Source: Erinaceus europaeus (lineage: Eukaryota; Chordata; Mammalia; Eulipotyphla; Erinaceidae). Taken from it: a DNA stretch of 64,000 nucleotides. A program made the translations under genes and the position numbers. Positions 45,594 to 56,373 of this stretch are shown piece after piece. The notes beneath the pieces are model-generated. The model was not told where the DNA came from and ran no database searches. It saw only the letters and a list, made by a program, of their open reading frames with translations. The stretch covers positions 103,881,693 through 103,945,692 of the forward strand of contig NC_080166.1 in the NCBI RefSeq assembly GCF_950295315.1. Reading direction: 5' to 3'. Numbering within the stretch: position 1 is the first letter of the stretch; each line of letters begins with the position of its first letter.

Positions 45594-46020
45594 TGGAGGG
45601 AGTGGGATGGTAGCGGGTTAAGTGCACATGGCACAAAGTGCAAGGACCAGTGTAAGAATACCGGTTCGAGCCCCTGGCTCTCCACCTGCAGGGGAGTAAC
45701 TTCACAAGAGGTGAAGCAGGTCTGCAGGTGTCTTTCTCTCCCCCTCTATGTCTTCATCTCCTCTCTCCATTTCTCTCTGTCCTATTCACAAAGATTACAT
45801 CAAGAATAGCAACAATAATAAATACAACAATAAAACAACAAGGGCAAGTGGTCCGGGAGATGGCACAGTGGATGAAGCATCAGACTCTCAAGCATAGGTC
45901 TTGAGTTCAATCCCTCACAGCACATATACCAGAGTGATGTCTAGCTCTTTCTCTCTCTCTTCTTATCTTTCTCATTAATAAATAAGATCTTTTTAAAAAA
46001 CAAGGACAACAAAAGGGAGT
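45594..46020 (+). repeat. E1 SINE, sense, tail split by an E3 SINE
   Basis: 5' part gagggagtgggatggtagcg to aaaacaacaagggcaa (45847). The tail resumes after the E3 insert as aacaaggacaacaaaaggga. Confidence 0.88.
45848..45993 (+). repeat. E3 SINE, sense, nested in an E1 tail
   Basis: A clean E3: gtccgggagatggcacagtg, agcatcagactctcaagcat, ctcattaataaataagatct. The flanking aacaagggcaa and aacaaggacaa are the target-site duplication. Confidence 0.9.
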
Positions 46021-46077
46021 AAATAAATATAAAAAGTAATATTGGAAAAATGAATACTGTTTATTAATTATTTTAAT

Positions 46078-46289
46078 TTTTAAAAATATAATTATTTTAT
46101 TTATTTGATAGAGAAAGGAATGAAGACAGTAGGGGGAGATAGAGAGGAAGAAAAAATAGAGAAATACATATAGCACTGCTTCATTGCTCACAAAGCTTTT
46201 CCCCAGCAGGTGAGAACCAGGGGCTTGAACACAGTCCCTTCTGCATGGTGGCAGGCATGCTTAATTGAGTGTATCACCACCTGGTTCCA
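46078..46289 (-). repeat. E2 SINE, antisense
   Basis: Tail attattttatttatttgata, body gcactgcttcattgctcaca, head ending tatcaccacctggttcc. The flanks aatgaatactgtttattaa and aatgaatgctgcttattaa are a target-site duplication. Confidence 0.88.
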
Positions 46290-46307
46290 GAATGAATGCT
46301 GCTTATT

Positions 46308-46600
46308 AAGGTTTTTTTTTTTTTCCTTTTCTTTTTCTCTCCTCTCTCCTCTCCTCCCCTCCTCTCCCTTCCTCTTGGCTCCTCTCTTCTCCTTCCTCCC
46401 TTCCTTCCTTTCTCTTTCCGTCTTTCTCCTCCTCTTCTTTCACCTCCTCCTCCTTCAACTCCTCCTTCTTTCTTCACCTCCTCTATTCTTTTATTTCTTT
46501 TGTCATGCTGGTGATTTGTACAATTTCATCACTCCTAGGACAACATTTCTGTTCAGATCAGCAAACACTTATATTCAGTCTTCAATTATAACTAATCTTT
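46308..46600. repeat. Polypyrimidine tract plus unknown repeat, copy 1
   Basis: About 190 bp of nearly pure C/T on this strand (46310-46500), followed by about 90 bp containing tgatttgtacaatttcatca and cagatcagcaaacacttata. A close relative is at 48297-48455. Long open frames here come only from the lack of stops in C/T-rich sequence. Confidence 0.6.
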
Positions 46601-46674
46601 ATGTAGTTTAATATAAATGGCAATTCTTTTAATACTTCTGATAAAATTTACTTCACAAAACTTGTTTTTTTATT

Positions 46675-46995
46675 TCTTTATTGGGGGATTAATGGTTTAC
46701 AGTCAACAGTAAAATACAATGGTTTGTACATACATAACATTCCCAGTTTTCCACATAACAATTCAATCCCCACTAGGTCCTCCTATGCCATCATGTTCCA
46801 GGAACTGAATCCTCCTTCCCACCCCAGATTCTTTTACTTTGGTAAAGTAAATATATAAATTCAAGCCTAGTCATTTTGTGTCTCTCCTTTTCAATTGTTT
46901 TAATAACCTTAGGTGGATATGCATATTTACAGTACAGTTATTGACATGTGGGTATAATTTCTCATTTACTCTTGATAGTTGTCTGCAGTCTAGGC
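46675..46995 (-). mobile_element. 5'-truncated L1-B, antisense
   Basis: tttattgggggattaatggt, agttttccacataacaattc, ccactaggtcctcctatgcc and gattcttttactttggtaaa are complementary to 57757-58080. Confidence 0.8.
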
Positions 46996-47597
46996 ATTTT
47001 TTCCCTATTGTTGCCTAGTATTGTTGTTATTGATGTCGTCATTGTTGGATAAGACAGAGAAAAATGGAGAGAGGAGAGGAAGATAGAGAGGGGGAGAGAA
47101 AGACACCTACAGACCTGCTTCACCGCCTGTGAAGCGACTCCCCTGCAGCTGAGGATCCGGGGCTGGAACTGGTATCCTTACACAGGTCCTTAGGCTTTGC
47201 GCCATGCGCTCTTTGCGCCATGCGCTCTTTGCGCCATGCGCTCTTTGCGCCATGCGCTCTTTGCGCCATGCGCTCTTTGCGCCATGCGCTCTTTGCGCCA
47301 TGCGCTCTTTGCGCCATGCGCTCTTTGCGCCATGCGCTCTTTGCGCCATGCGCTCTTTGCGCCATGCGCTCTTTGCGCCATGCGCTCTTTGCGCCATGCG
47401 CTCTTTGCGCCATGCGCTCTTTGCGCCATGCGCTCTTTGCGCCATGCGCTCTTTGCGCCATGCGCTCTTTGCGCCATGCGCTCTTTGCGCCATGCGCTCT
47501 TTGCGCCATGCGCTCTTTGCGCCATGCGCTCTTTGCGCCATGCGCTCTTTGCGCCATGCGCGGTTGCTTAACCCTCTGCACTACCGCCGAACCCCCT
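46996..47597 (-). repeat. E1 SINE, antisense, with a minisatellite in its head
   Basis: Normal E1 tail and body up to ggtccttaggctttgcgcca, then the 16-bp array, then the rest of the head (ggttgcttaaccctctgcac). The flanks agtctaggcattttt and agtctagacattttt are a target-site duplication, so the SINE inserted first and the array grew inside it. Confidence 0.9.
47195..47561. repeat. 16-bp minisatellite, about 23 perfect units
   Basis: The unit tgcgctctttgcgcca repeats about 22.9 times with no variation that I can see. Each unit has two CpG, so about 45 CpG lie in 367 bp. Because 16 is not a multiple of 3 and the unit has no stop codon, long frames stay open on both strands. These are not genes. 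Confidence 0.97.
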
Positions 47598-47675
47598 AGT
47601 CTAGACATTTTTACAGTTTATTTCAACTTGGGAAAATTTCATGCACAGAATAACTGCTTAATAAATATGCTTTAT

Positions 47676-47948
47676 TTTTTAAATATTTATTTATTCACTT
47701 TTGTTGCCCTTGTTTTATTGTTGTAGTTGTTATTATTGTTGTTATTGATGTCATCGTTGTTGGATAGGACAGAGAGAAATGGCGACACGAGGGGAAGACA
47801 GAGATGGGAAGAGAAAGATAGACACCTGTAGACCTGCTTCACCCCATGTGAAGCTATTCCCCTGCAGGTGGGGAGCCGTGGGCTGGAACCAGGATCCTTA
47901 TCCACTCCTTGCGCTTTGCCGCTACCCGCTGCGCTACTGCCTGACTCC
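47676..47948 (-). repeat. E1 SINE, antisense
   Basis: Full body, with the head shortened (tgccgctacccgctgcgcta). The flanking aataaatatgctttatt on both sides is a target-site duplication. Confidence 0.9.
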
Positions 47949-48245
47949 TAATAAATATGCTTTATTAAAAGTTAGCAGTCATCCCCTCAAACACTGTTTG
48001 GAAAATTAAAGAAAAAATAGTTAAGCTGCAGTGCAGTGTTCTCTTAGATCAGTTAGATGAAAATTACTTTTTTATTTATGTATTTTATTGCCTCAAAATA
48101 TAATGTAAACATTTTAAGGTATACTATCACATATTTTGATATTTGGAGATATTTGCAATCTAATTACACACAGTTCTTATGATATATTTGTCAAAGTGTC
48201 CACTGACAGACAAATGTTTAAAGAGGATGTACATATACACAATAT

Positions 48246-48620
48246 GTAACTTGGGGCAAGGCTAGGTAACACACCTGGTTAAGTACACACATTACACTCT
48301 TTCTGTGTTTCTCCTCTTCTTCCACCTCCTCCTCTTTTACCTCCTTCTTCTTATTATTTTTTTTTCCTCTTGTCATGCCTGTGATTTGTACAATTTCATC
48401 ACTCCTAGGCCAACATTTCTGTTCAGATCAGGAAGCACTTATATTCAGTCTGTACAGAGACCCAGGTTCAAGCCTTTGGTCCCCACATGTAGGGGGAAAG
48501 CTTCATGAGTGGTGATGCAAAACTGCAGCTGTCTTTCTGTCTTTATCACTATCTATCTTCTCTCCCCTCTAAATTTCTCTCTGTCTCTATCTAAAATAAA
48601 TGAATAAATAAATAAATTTA
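48246..48620 (+). repeat. E2 SINE, sense, split by an insertion
   Basis: The head (48246-48296, aggctaggtaacacacctgg ... cacattac) and the rest (48456-48620, acagagacccaggttcaagc ... tctctatctaaaataaatg) flank an unknown repeat. Confidence 0.8.
48297..48455. repeat. Polypyrimidine tract plus unknown repeat, copy 2
   Basis: A shorter C/T-rich part, then cctgtgatttgtacaatttc, catcactcctaggccaacat, ttctgttcagatcaggaagc and acttatattcagtct. Very similar to 46500-46583. It is inserted in an E2 SINE, so it moved or was copied after that SINE arrived. Confidence 0.6.
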
Positions 48621-48639
48621 AAAAACACAATATATCACT

Positions 48640-48850
48640 TCTCAGCTATAAAATGATAAAACTCTATTCCAACAACATGGAGGGACCTAAAATACTCCAA
48701 TATTGTGCTCAGTGAAATAAATCAGATGTGGAAAGACATATATGATTTCACTCATGTGGTACATAGAGGTAACAAACTAATTGGATGTTAGAAAACATAG
48801 TATATTTTCTATGCAAAAAAAATGTGTCATGATTTTTAATAAATTAATAT
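48640..48850 (+). mobile_element. L1 ORF2 C-terminal fragment, sense, old
   Basis: acttctcagctataaaatga, caacatggagggacctaaaa, gtgctcagtgaaataaatca and gatttcactcatgtggtaca follow the last 60 codons of mammalian L1 ORF2 in diverged form. Confidence 0.7.
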
Positions 48851-49149
48851 AAAATAATAAGTGAATGGCTATGTTTTATTGTCTCAGTGTTATATTCACA
48901 CTTTCGTGGCAAAAGGATTATTTCTAAGATTAATTAACTTATTATCCTGACAAAAGGAAAAGCTTCTTAAAGCTAATTCACAACTGTGTGTGTGTGATCA
49001 AAATGATTAAAATTCAAATGTAAGCAGAATGAGTGAAAAAGAAATTGGTTACACATGTATAGATATCTCCCTTAAATCCATGTGTAAAGTATAACTGAAA
49101 GAATAATATTTTTCCTAGTCTTCCCTAATCCAATTATCCATGCTTTTAA

Positions 49150-49420
49150 TATTTATTTTATTTATTCCCTTTTGTTGCCCTTGTTGATTTATTGTTGTAG
49201 TTATTATTGTTGTTGTCGTTGTTGGATAGAACAGAGAGAAATGGAGAGAGGAGAGGAAGACAGAGAGGAGGAGAGAAAGATAGACACCTGCAGACCTGCT
49301 TCACCGCCTGAAAAGTGACTCCCCTGCAGGTAGGGAGCCGGGGTTCAAACCGGGATCATTATGCCAGTCCTTGTGCTTTGCGCCACCTGTGCTTAACCCG
49401 GTGCGCTACAGCACGACTCC
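49150..49420 (-). repeat. E1 SINE, antisense, well preserved
   Basis: Near consensus. The head carries box A-like and box B-like motifs on the minus strand. ttatccatgcttttaa at both ends is a 16-bp target-site duplication. Confidence 0.93.
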
Positions 49421-50033
49421 CTTATCCATGCTTTTAAATCAGTGTGGCTCCATGTCCATATTCTGACTGAGTGTAGTGAATTCATTTTTGAAACAAGCAA
49501 AAAGTCCTGCTAGCTAATGGTGGCTTTTTTTTCACAGGAATTTAAAGGAATAAGTCTTAAATTACATTATCCAATTAATTTTATATTTCTACTGAAGTAA
49601 ATCTTGCTCTCAATTCCCAGTGTAACAGATGACTCCAAGGTTGTGTTAAATATGTAGCAGCTGGAGGTTGCCAAATGAATGTGTTGAATGACTGTATTTT
49701 AGTGAAGTGTGTACTATCTCTTCTGACATGCATGTAATAACACATTTTCTGGCAGCTGGGTCCCCTAGGGCAAAATGAGACTATAATAGAAGATAAAACA
49801 GTCTACTTGTGTAATGATCATAAAACAGTGTGTATATACTTCATGAAAAACAACTCAATTGATAAGTGACTTTTACTGAGGTCAAATTTTACAATTCATA
49901 TTAGTCACACATTTTTCAATATCTCTAGTAGAATTGTAAATTCTAAAATAAATAGACTCTAAATTTAGCTCTTAAAAACAAAATCTCCTATCATATTAAC
50001 ATGTCCTCAAACTGCCTTAGAAAAACATTTTAA
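49421..50033. other. No feature recognised
   Basis: Unique-looking sequence between two SINEs. Nothing coding. Confidence 0.5.
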
Positions 50034-50253
50034 GGGACAGGGCAGTGGTGTACCTGGTTGAGTGCACATGTTACAGCTCTGAAAGACCCAGGTTCGAGCC
50101 CCCTGTCCCCACCTGCAGAGGAAATTCTTTGCAAATGGTGAAGCAGGGCTGCAGGTGTCTCTCTTTCTCTCTCCTCCTCTATCTCCCTTGCCCTCTTGAT
50201 TTCTGGCTGTCTCTATCCAATAAATAAAGATAATAAAAAATTTTAAAAGAAAA
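50034..50253 (+). repeat. E2 SINE, sense
   Basis: Head agggacagggcagtggtgta, box B-like ggttcgagccc, tail ctgtctctatccaataaata. Its A-rich tail lies immediately upstream of the full-length L1. Confidence 0.9.
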
Positions 50254-50280
50254 GCATTTAAATAAAAAAAATAAAATTAT

Positions 50281-51576
50281 GAGGGACTGCAGGAAGATGG
50301 CAGACTGAGAAGTCGCTAGCGGCTGAGCTCCGACCACATCTCCTGGAAACGGTAGGATTTTCTGCCTTTTCAGGCCAGCCAACAAGGGGTCCTAGCGGTG
50401 ACACCAAGGAGGTGACTATAACTTAATTTGGGTTAATAATTAGAGTAAAGGTGGCACGGACTAGCGGGCAGCTGCTCCAGACTTCCCAGGCGGTGGCAGG
50501 CAAGGCGGGTGCGCCAGCACTGTCCTCCACCCGGGAAGGCGGCTCCTCCGCCAGTTGCAAAGCGCTGCTGGGTGGCCTTCAGAGGACCAGGAGGGAGCAC
50601 TGTAGCTCTGGGTCTTTCTCTTGGGAGTATCCAGGGACCACCGCAACCCTGAGGGCAGATCCGAAGACTTCTTGAGTATAGCTCTCATTGGATCAGAGGA
50701 CTTGGAGCTAGTTTTCATTTTCGAGAAATCTTTTAAAAAAGTCTGGAGGGGGGGTTTGCTGGAAGATGGCAGACTGAGAAGCTGCTAGCCGCTGAGCTCC
50801 GAACACATCTCCTGGAAACGGTAGGATTTTCTGCCTTTAGCAGGCCAGCCAATAAGGGGTCCTAGCGGTAACACCAAGGAGGTGACTATAACTTAATTTG
50901 TGTTAAGAATTAGAGTAGGGAAAAAAGAGAAAAAAAAACTTTTTTTTTCTTACTTTTAATTTTCAAGCATACCTCCTCCCCCCCACAAGCAGTCCCTGGG
51001 GACTAGGTCCTAGCAGGATCCCCCATACCACCAAACAGGGTGCCTTTTTGAATTCACTGATACACATTTGGGAATTTCCTTTCACTGCTCTTTAATTACA
51101 ACTCTTTTTCTTATATTCTACCTTTTCTCTCTCTTGTTTCTCTCTCTTTTTTTTATATTGTCACACACTTCTTCCTTCTTCTTTGCCTTTCTGAATTTGT
51201 GAATTATTTTGGGGAAGAAGTCTGACACAGAGTGGACTCTCTATGTGTGTATCTCTGCTCTAGTTCCCTTTCCCCTCTTGTTGCCCCTAGAATATACAGT
51301 GGATAGTAGATTTGCATAACTGTCTATTCTTGCTATCCTTTCTTTTCTCTTTATTCACTTGGATTTGGTTACTATTTTTTCACGGACTGGAAAAATTGTT
51401 TGGCTAACTGGTAACGATTAAACTACTTCAATACTTACTTCAGTTGCTACTGTAATTCCTGAGGATAGTGAGTTAAATTGTCATAAAGGTATTTAGTACA
51501 GTGTTATTTGTACTCAAGACACAACAACTGAGGAAAAACAGAGCATAAAAAAAAGGAACACATAAAACAAAAAAAA
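50281..51576 (+). promoter_or_regulatory. L1 5'UTR with a duplicated promoter block
   Basis: Two blocks of about 162 bp (50285-50446 and 50757-50917) are some 90 % identical by eye and each begins near aagatggc (50294-50301 and 50763-50770). This matches the core of the YY1 site that sits at the start of human L1. A GC- and CpG-rich segment (50450-50660) lies between them. The rest (50940-51576) is pyrimidine-rich and leads into ORF1. The duplication recalls the tandem monomers of mouse L1 promoters. Confidence 0.75.
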
Positions 51577-52491
51577 ATGGGTAGATCAAAAACAAATAAA
51601 ACTGCCACTCCAATGAAGGAAGACAAGAGTCCAGAAGAAACTACAAATCGGCCAGAAGTAACCATAGATAAGAAAAGTATGCAAGCAATAATAAACTTAT
51701 TAATCACAGAAATGAAAACAACATTGGAGGAAAGGAATGGCAGTATTAGGGAAATAAAATTTGAGACCCCCAAGGAAAATACTGATTATCTTGAGGCAAT
51801 TAGAGAACTGAAAGCTGAAATAGCTGTAATGAAGAAAGAAGCTGAGGCAAGGAAAAGCAGACTAACAGAAGCAGAAAACAGAATTAGTCAGACAGAGGAT
51901 GAATTAGAGAAAACTAAGAAAGAGGTGAAAGAGCTTAAAAAGAGATTGAGAGATACTAAAAACAACAGCAGAGACATATGGGATGATCTCAAAAGAAGTA
52001 ACATTCATATAATTGGCCTGCCAGAGGAAGAAAGAGAGGAAGGGGAAGCAAACATTCTAGAGGAAATAATACAAGAAAACTTCTCAGACCTGAATAACAG
52101 AAAGGATATCAAGATTCAAGAGGCCCAGAGAGTACCAAACAGAATCAACCCAGACCTGAAGACACCAAGACACACCATAGTCACAATGAGAAGAAGTAAG
52201 GATAAAGAAAGGATCCTAAAGGCTGCAAGAGAGAAACAAAAAGTCACATACAAGGGAAAACCCATAAGATTATCTGCAGACTTCTCCACTCAAACTCTAA
52301 AAGCCAGAAGGGAGTGGCAAGATATCTATCGAGCCTTGAATGAAAAAGGGTTTCAACCAAGGATAATATATCCTGCTAGACTTTCATTCAAACTAGATGG
52401 AGGGATCAAAACCTTCTTAGACAAACAACAGTTAAAGGAGGCAACCATCACCAAGCCGGCCCTGAAAGAGGTACTAAAAGACCTCTTATAA
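51577..52491 (+). CDS. L1 ORF1 protein, intact
   Basis: 304 codons, complete. It encodes the RNA-binding chaperone that coats L1 RNA in the cytoplasm as trimers. Residues 1-45 are polar. Residues about 50-140 are rich in Glu, Lys and Leu heptads (ELEKTKKEVKELKKRL), the trimerising coiled coil. The RRM starts near residue 145 (SNIHIIGLPEEE). The C-terminal domain includes RHTIVTMRRSKDKERILKAA, KGKPIRLSADFS, LKARREW and QPRIIYPARLSF, all recognisable from mammalian ORF1p. It ends KEVLKDLL without the longer tail seen in human. The start codon has A at -3 and G at +4, a good Kozak context. ORF2 begins 60 bp downstream. With no lesion it is either young or under recent constraint. Expression cannot be judged from the sequence. 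Confidence 0.93.
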   Translation: MGRSKTNKTATPMKEDKSPEETTNRPEVTIDKKSMQAIINLLITEMKTTLEERNGSIREIKFETPKENTDYLEAIRELKAEIAVMKKEAEARKSRLTEAENRISQTEDELEKTKKEVKELKKRLRDTKNNSRDIWDDLKRSNIHIIGLPEEEREEGEANILEEIIQENFSDLNNRKDIKIQEAQRVPNRINPDLKTPRHTIVTMRRSKDKERILKAAREKQKVTYKGKPIRLSADFSTQTLKARREWQDIYRALNEKGFQPRIIYPARLSFKLDGGIKTFLDKQQLKEATITKPALKEVLKDLL

Positions 52492-52551
52492 ACAAGAAAA
52501 TAACTATAATACTTGCAATGTATCAGAGCAAATAAAATTTTTTTTAGAACA

Positions 52552-55500
52552 ATGGCACTACAATACATTAAGTCCATAATATCAATAAATGTCAATGGCT
52601 TAAACTCACCCATCAAAAGGCACAGGGTGGGGGGATGGATCAGAAAACATAACCCAACCATATACTGCTTGCAAGAATCCCATCTGTCACAACAAGATAA
52701 ACACAGACTTAAAGTGAAAGGATGGAAAACTATCATACAGGCTAACGGACCACAAAAAAAGGGCAGGAACAGCCATTCTCATCTCAGACACAATAGATTT
52801 TAAATTAAATAAAGTAATAAAAGATAGGCAAAGACATTACATAATGATTAGAGGATCAATCAGCCAAGAAGACTTAACAATTATTAACATCTATGCACCC
52901 AATGAGGGACCATCTAAATACATTAAGCATCTACTGAAAGAATTTCAAAAATACATCAATAGTAATACAATAATAGTGGGAGACTTCAATACCCTACTCT
53001 CACACTTAGACAGATCAACAAAGCAGAGAACCAATAAAGATACAAGAGAATTGAATGAAGAGATGGACAGACTAGACTTCTTGACATTTTCAGACTCCTC
53101 CACTCCAAAAATCTGGAATACACCTTCTTTTCAAAACCACCTAACACATACTCAAGGATAGACCACATGTTATGCCATAGAGACAGCATCAATAAATTCA
53201 AGAGCATTGAAATCATCCCAAGTATCTTCTCAGACCACAGTGGAGTAAAACTAACATTTAGCAACAAACAGAAAATTAATAAAAGACACAGAATTTGGAA
53301 ACTAAACAACATGCTCCTTAAGAACCACTGGGTCAGAGACTCACTCAAGCAGGAAATTCAAATGTTCCAGGAAACTAAAGAAAATGAAGACACAACCTAT
53401 CAAAATATTTGGGACACAGCTAAAGCAGTACTGAGAGGGAAACTTATAGCCATACAATCACATATTAAACACCAAGAAGAAGCTCAAATGAACGACCTTA
53501 CTGCATACCTCAAGGACTTAGAGGAAGAGGAACAAAGGAACCCTAAAGCAACCAGAAGGATAGAAATCACTAAAGTTCGAGCAGAAATAAACAACATCGA
53601 AAATAAAAGAACCATACAAAAGATCAATGAAGCCAAATGTTGATTCTTTAAAAGATTAAACAAAATTGACAAACCACTAGCCAGACTCACCAAACAAAAA
53701 AGAGAGAAGACTCAAATTAATAGAATTGTAAACGATGAAGGAGATATCACAACTGACACCACAGAAATCCAGAGAATGCTGTGAAATTTCTATAAAGAAC
53801 TATATGCCACCAAGCTAGAGAATCTGGAAGAAATGGAACAATTCCTAGAAACCTATGCCCTTCAAAATCTGAACCAAGAAGAACTACAAAATCTAAATGC
53901 ACCAATTACAGACAAAGAAATGGAAACCGTTATTAAGAATCTCCCCAACAACAAAAGTCCTGGACTAGATGCCTTCACAAACGAATTCGACAAAACTTTC
54001 AGGAAACAGTTAATACCCATACTTCTTAAGCTATTCCATAAGATTGAAGAAACAGGAATACTCCCTTCCACCTTCTATGAAGCCAACATCACCCTGATAC
54101 CAAAAGCTGATAGGGACAGAAAAAAAAAGGAAAACTACAGACCAATATCTCTGATGAACATAGATGCCAAAATATTAAACAAGATCTTGGCCAACCGGAT
54201 ACAACAACATATCAAAAAGATTGTTCATCATGACCAAGTGGGATTCATCCCAGGAATGCAAGGCTGGTTCAACATCCATAAGTCAATCAATGTCATTCAC
54301 CACATCAATAAAAGCAAAGCCAAAAACCACATGATTATCTCAATAGATGCAGAGAAAGCCTTTGACAAAATCCAACACCCATTCATGCTCAAAACTCTAC
54401 AGAAAATGGGAATAGATGGGAAATTCCTCAAATAGTGGAGTGTATATATAGCAAACCTACAGCCAACATCATACTCAATGGACAGAAGCTGAAAGCATTC
54501 CCCCTCAATCAGGGACTAGACAGGGCTGTCCACTGTCACCGTTACTCTTCAACATAGTATTGGAAGTTCCTGTCATAGCAATCAGGCAAGAGAAAGAAAT
54601 CAAAGGAATACCAATTGGAAGGGAAGAAGTCAAGCTTTCACTATTTGCAGATGATCTGATAGTATACATAGAAAGACCTAAAGAATCCAGTAGAAAATTA
54701 CTGTAAATTATTAGGCAATATAGCAAGGTATCAGACTACAAAATCAATGTACAAAAATCAGTGGCTTTTCTTTACGCAAATACTAAATCTGAAGAAGACG
54801 GCATCCAGAAATCACTCCCATTTACTGTTTCAGCAAAATCAATTAAATACCTAGGAATAAAGTTGACCAAAGAAGTGAAAGACTTGTATGCTGAAAACTA
54901 TGAGTCGCTACTCAAGGAAATAGAAACTGATACCAAGAAATGGAAAGATAGCCCATGCTCATGGATTGGAAGAATAAATATCATCAAAATGAATATTCTC
55001 CCTAGAGCCATATACAAATTTAATGCAATACCCATCAAAGTTCCACCAGGCTTCTTTAATTGAATAGAACAAACACTACAATCATTTATCTGGAACCTGA
55101 AAACACCTAGAATTGCCAAAACCATCTTGAGGAAAAGAAACAGAAATGGAGGCATCACACTCCCAGACCTTAAACTATATTATAAAGCCATCATCATCAA
55201 AACAGCATGGTACTGGAACAAAAATAGGCACACAGACCAGTGGAACAGAATTGAAAGCCCAGAAATAAATCCCCACACCTATGGGCATCTAATCTTTGAT
55301 AAGGGGGCCCAAAGGATTAAATGGAAAAAGGAGGCTCTCTTCAATAAATGGTGCTAGGAAAACTGGGTTGATACATGCAGAAGAATGAAATTGAACCACT
55401 TTATCTCACCAGAAACAAAAATCAACTCCAAATGGATCAAAGACCTAGATGTCAGACCAGAAACAAACAAATCCTTAGAGGAAAACATTGGTAAAACAGT

Positions 55501-56373
55501 TTCCCACCTACATCTCAAGGACATCTTTGATGAATCAAACCCAATTGCAAGGAAGACTAAAGCAGAAACAAACCAATGGGACTACATAAATTGAAAAGCT
55601 TCTGCACATCCAAAGAAACTATTAAACAAACAGAGAGACCCCTCACAGAATGGGAGAAGATCTTCACATGCCAGATGTCAGACAAGAAACTAATCACCAA
55701 AATATATAAAGAGCTCAGCAAACTTAGCAACAAAAAAGCAAATGACCCCATCCAAAAATGGGCAGAGGATATGAACAAAACATTCACTACAGAGGAGATC
55801 CAAAAGGCTAACAAACATATGAAAAACTGCTCTAGATCACTGATTGTCAGAGATATGCAAATTAAGACAACACTAAGATACCACCTCACTCCTGTAAGAA
55901 TGGCATACATCAAAAAAGACAGCAGCAACAAATGCTGAAGAGGATGTGGGGACAGAGGAACCCTTTTATATTGCTGGTGGGAATGTAAATTGTTCCAGCC
56001 TCTGTGGAGAGCCATCTGGAAAACTCTCAGAAGGCTAGACATGGACCTTCCATATGATCCAGTAATTCCTCTCCTGGGGTTATACCCCAAGGACTCCATA
56101 ACAACCAACCAAAAAGAGGTGTGTACTCCTATGTTCATAGCAGCACAATTCATAATAGCTCAAACCTGGAAGCAACCCAGGTGCCCAACAACAGATGAGT
56201 GGCTGAGAAAGCTGTGGTATATATACACAATGGAATACTACGCAGCTATCAAGAACAATGAACCCACCTTCTCTGACCCATCTTGGACAGAGCTAGAAGG
56301 AATTATGTTAAGTGAGCTAAGTCAGAAAGATAAAGATGAGTATGGGATGATCCCACTCATCAACAGAAGCTGA
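52552..56373 (+). pseudogene. L1 ORF2 (endonuclease and reverse transcriptase), disrupted
   Basis: Begins ATG GCA CTA CAA TAC. The apurinic-type endonuclease domain shows NVNGLNSPIKR, QESH, YAPNEG, GDFN (52979-52990) and SDH (53230-53238). The reverse transcriptase shows [23 protein letters not shown] and the catalytic FADD box (54644-54655). The C-terminal part keeps a Cys-rich segment and ends at TGA 56371-56373. Lesions: frameshifts near 52755 (an A-run), 53107 (an A-run), 54436-54500 and 55575-55594; stops at 53641, 53782, 54704, 55061, 55355 and 55936. Several stops are Trp-to-stop changes. The catalytic residues survive but the protein cannot be made whole. Confidence 0.92.

Noticed and set aside
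46210..46611. 133-codon frame rich in Ser, Leu and Phe
   Set aside because: It is an effect of C/T-rich sequence lacking stop codons, with no start context or domain.
47195..47561. CRISPR-like regular array
   Set aside because: The units are contiguous with no unique spacers, the genome is mammalian, and the array is a minisatellite inside a SINE head.
47107..47726. Long open frames on both strands coding Ala/Arg/His/Lys-rich or Leu/Ala/Cys-rich repeats
   Set aside because: They are produced by the 16-bp array, which has no stop codon in any frame. The array is part of a SINE.
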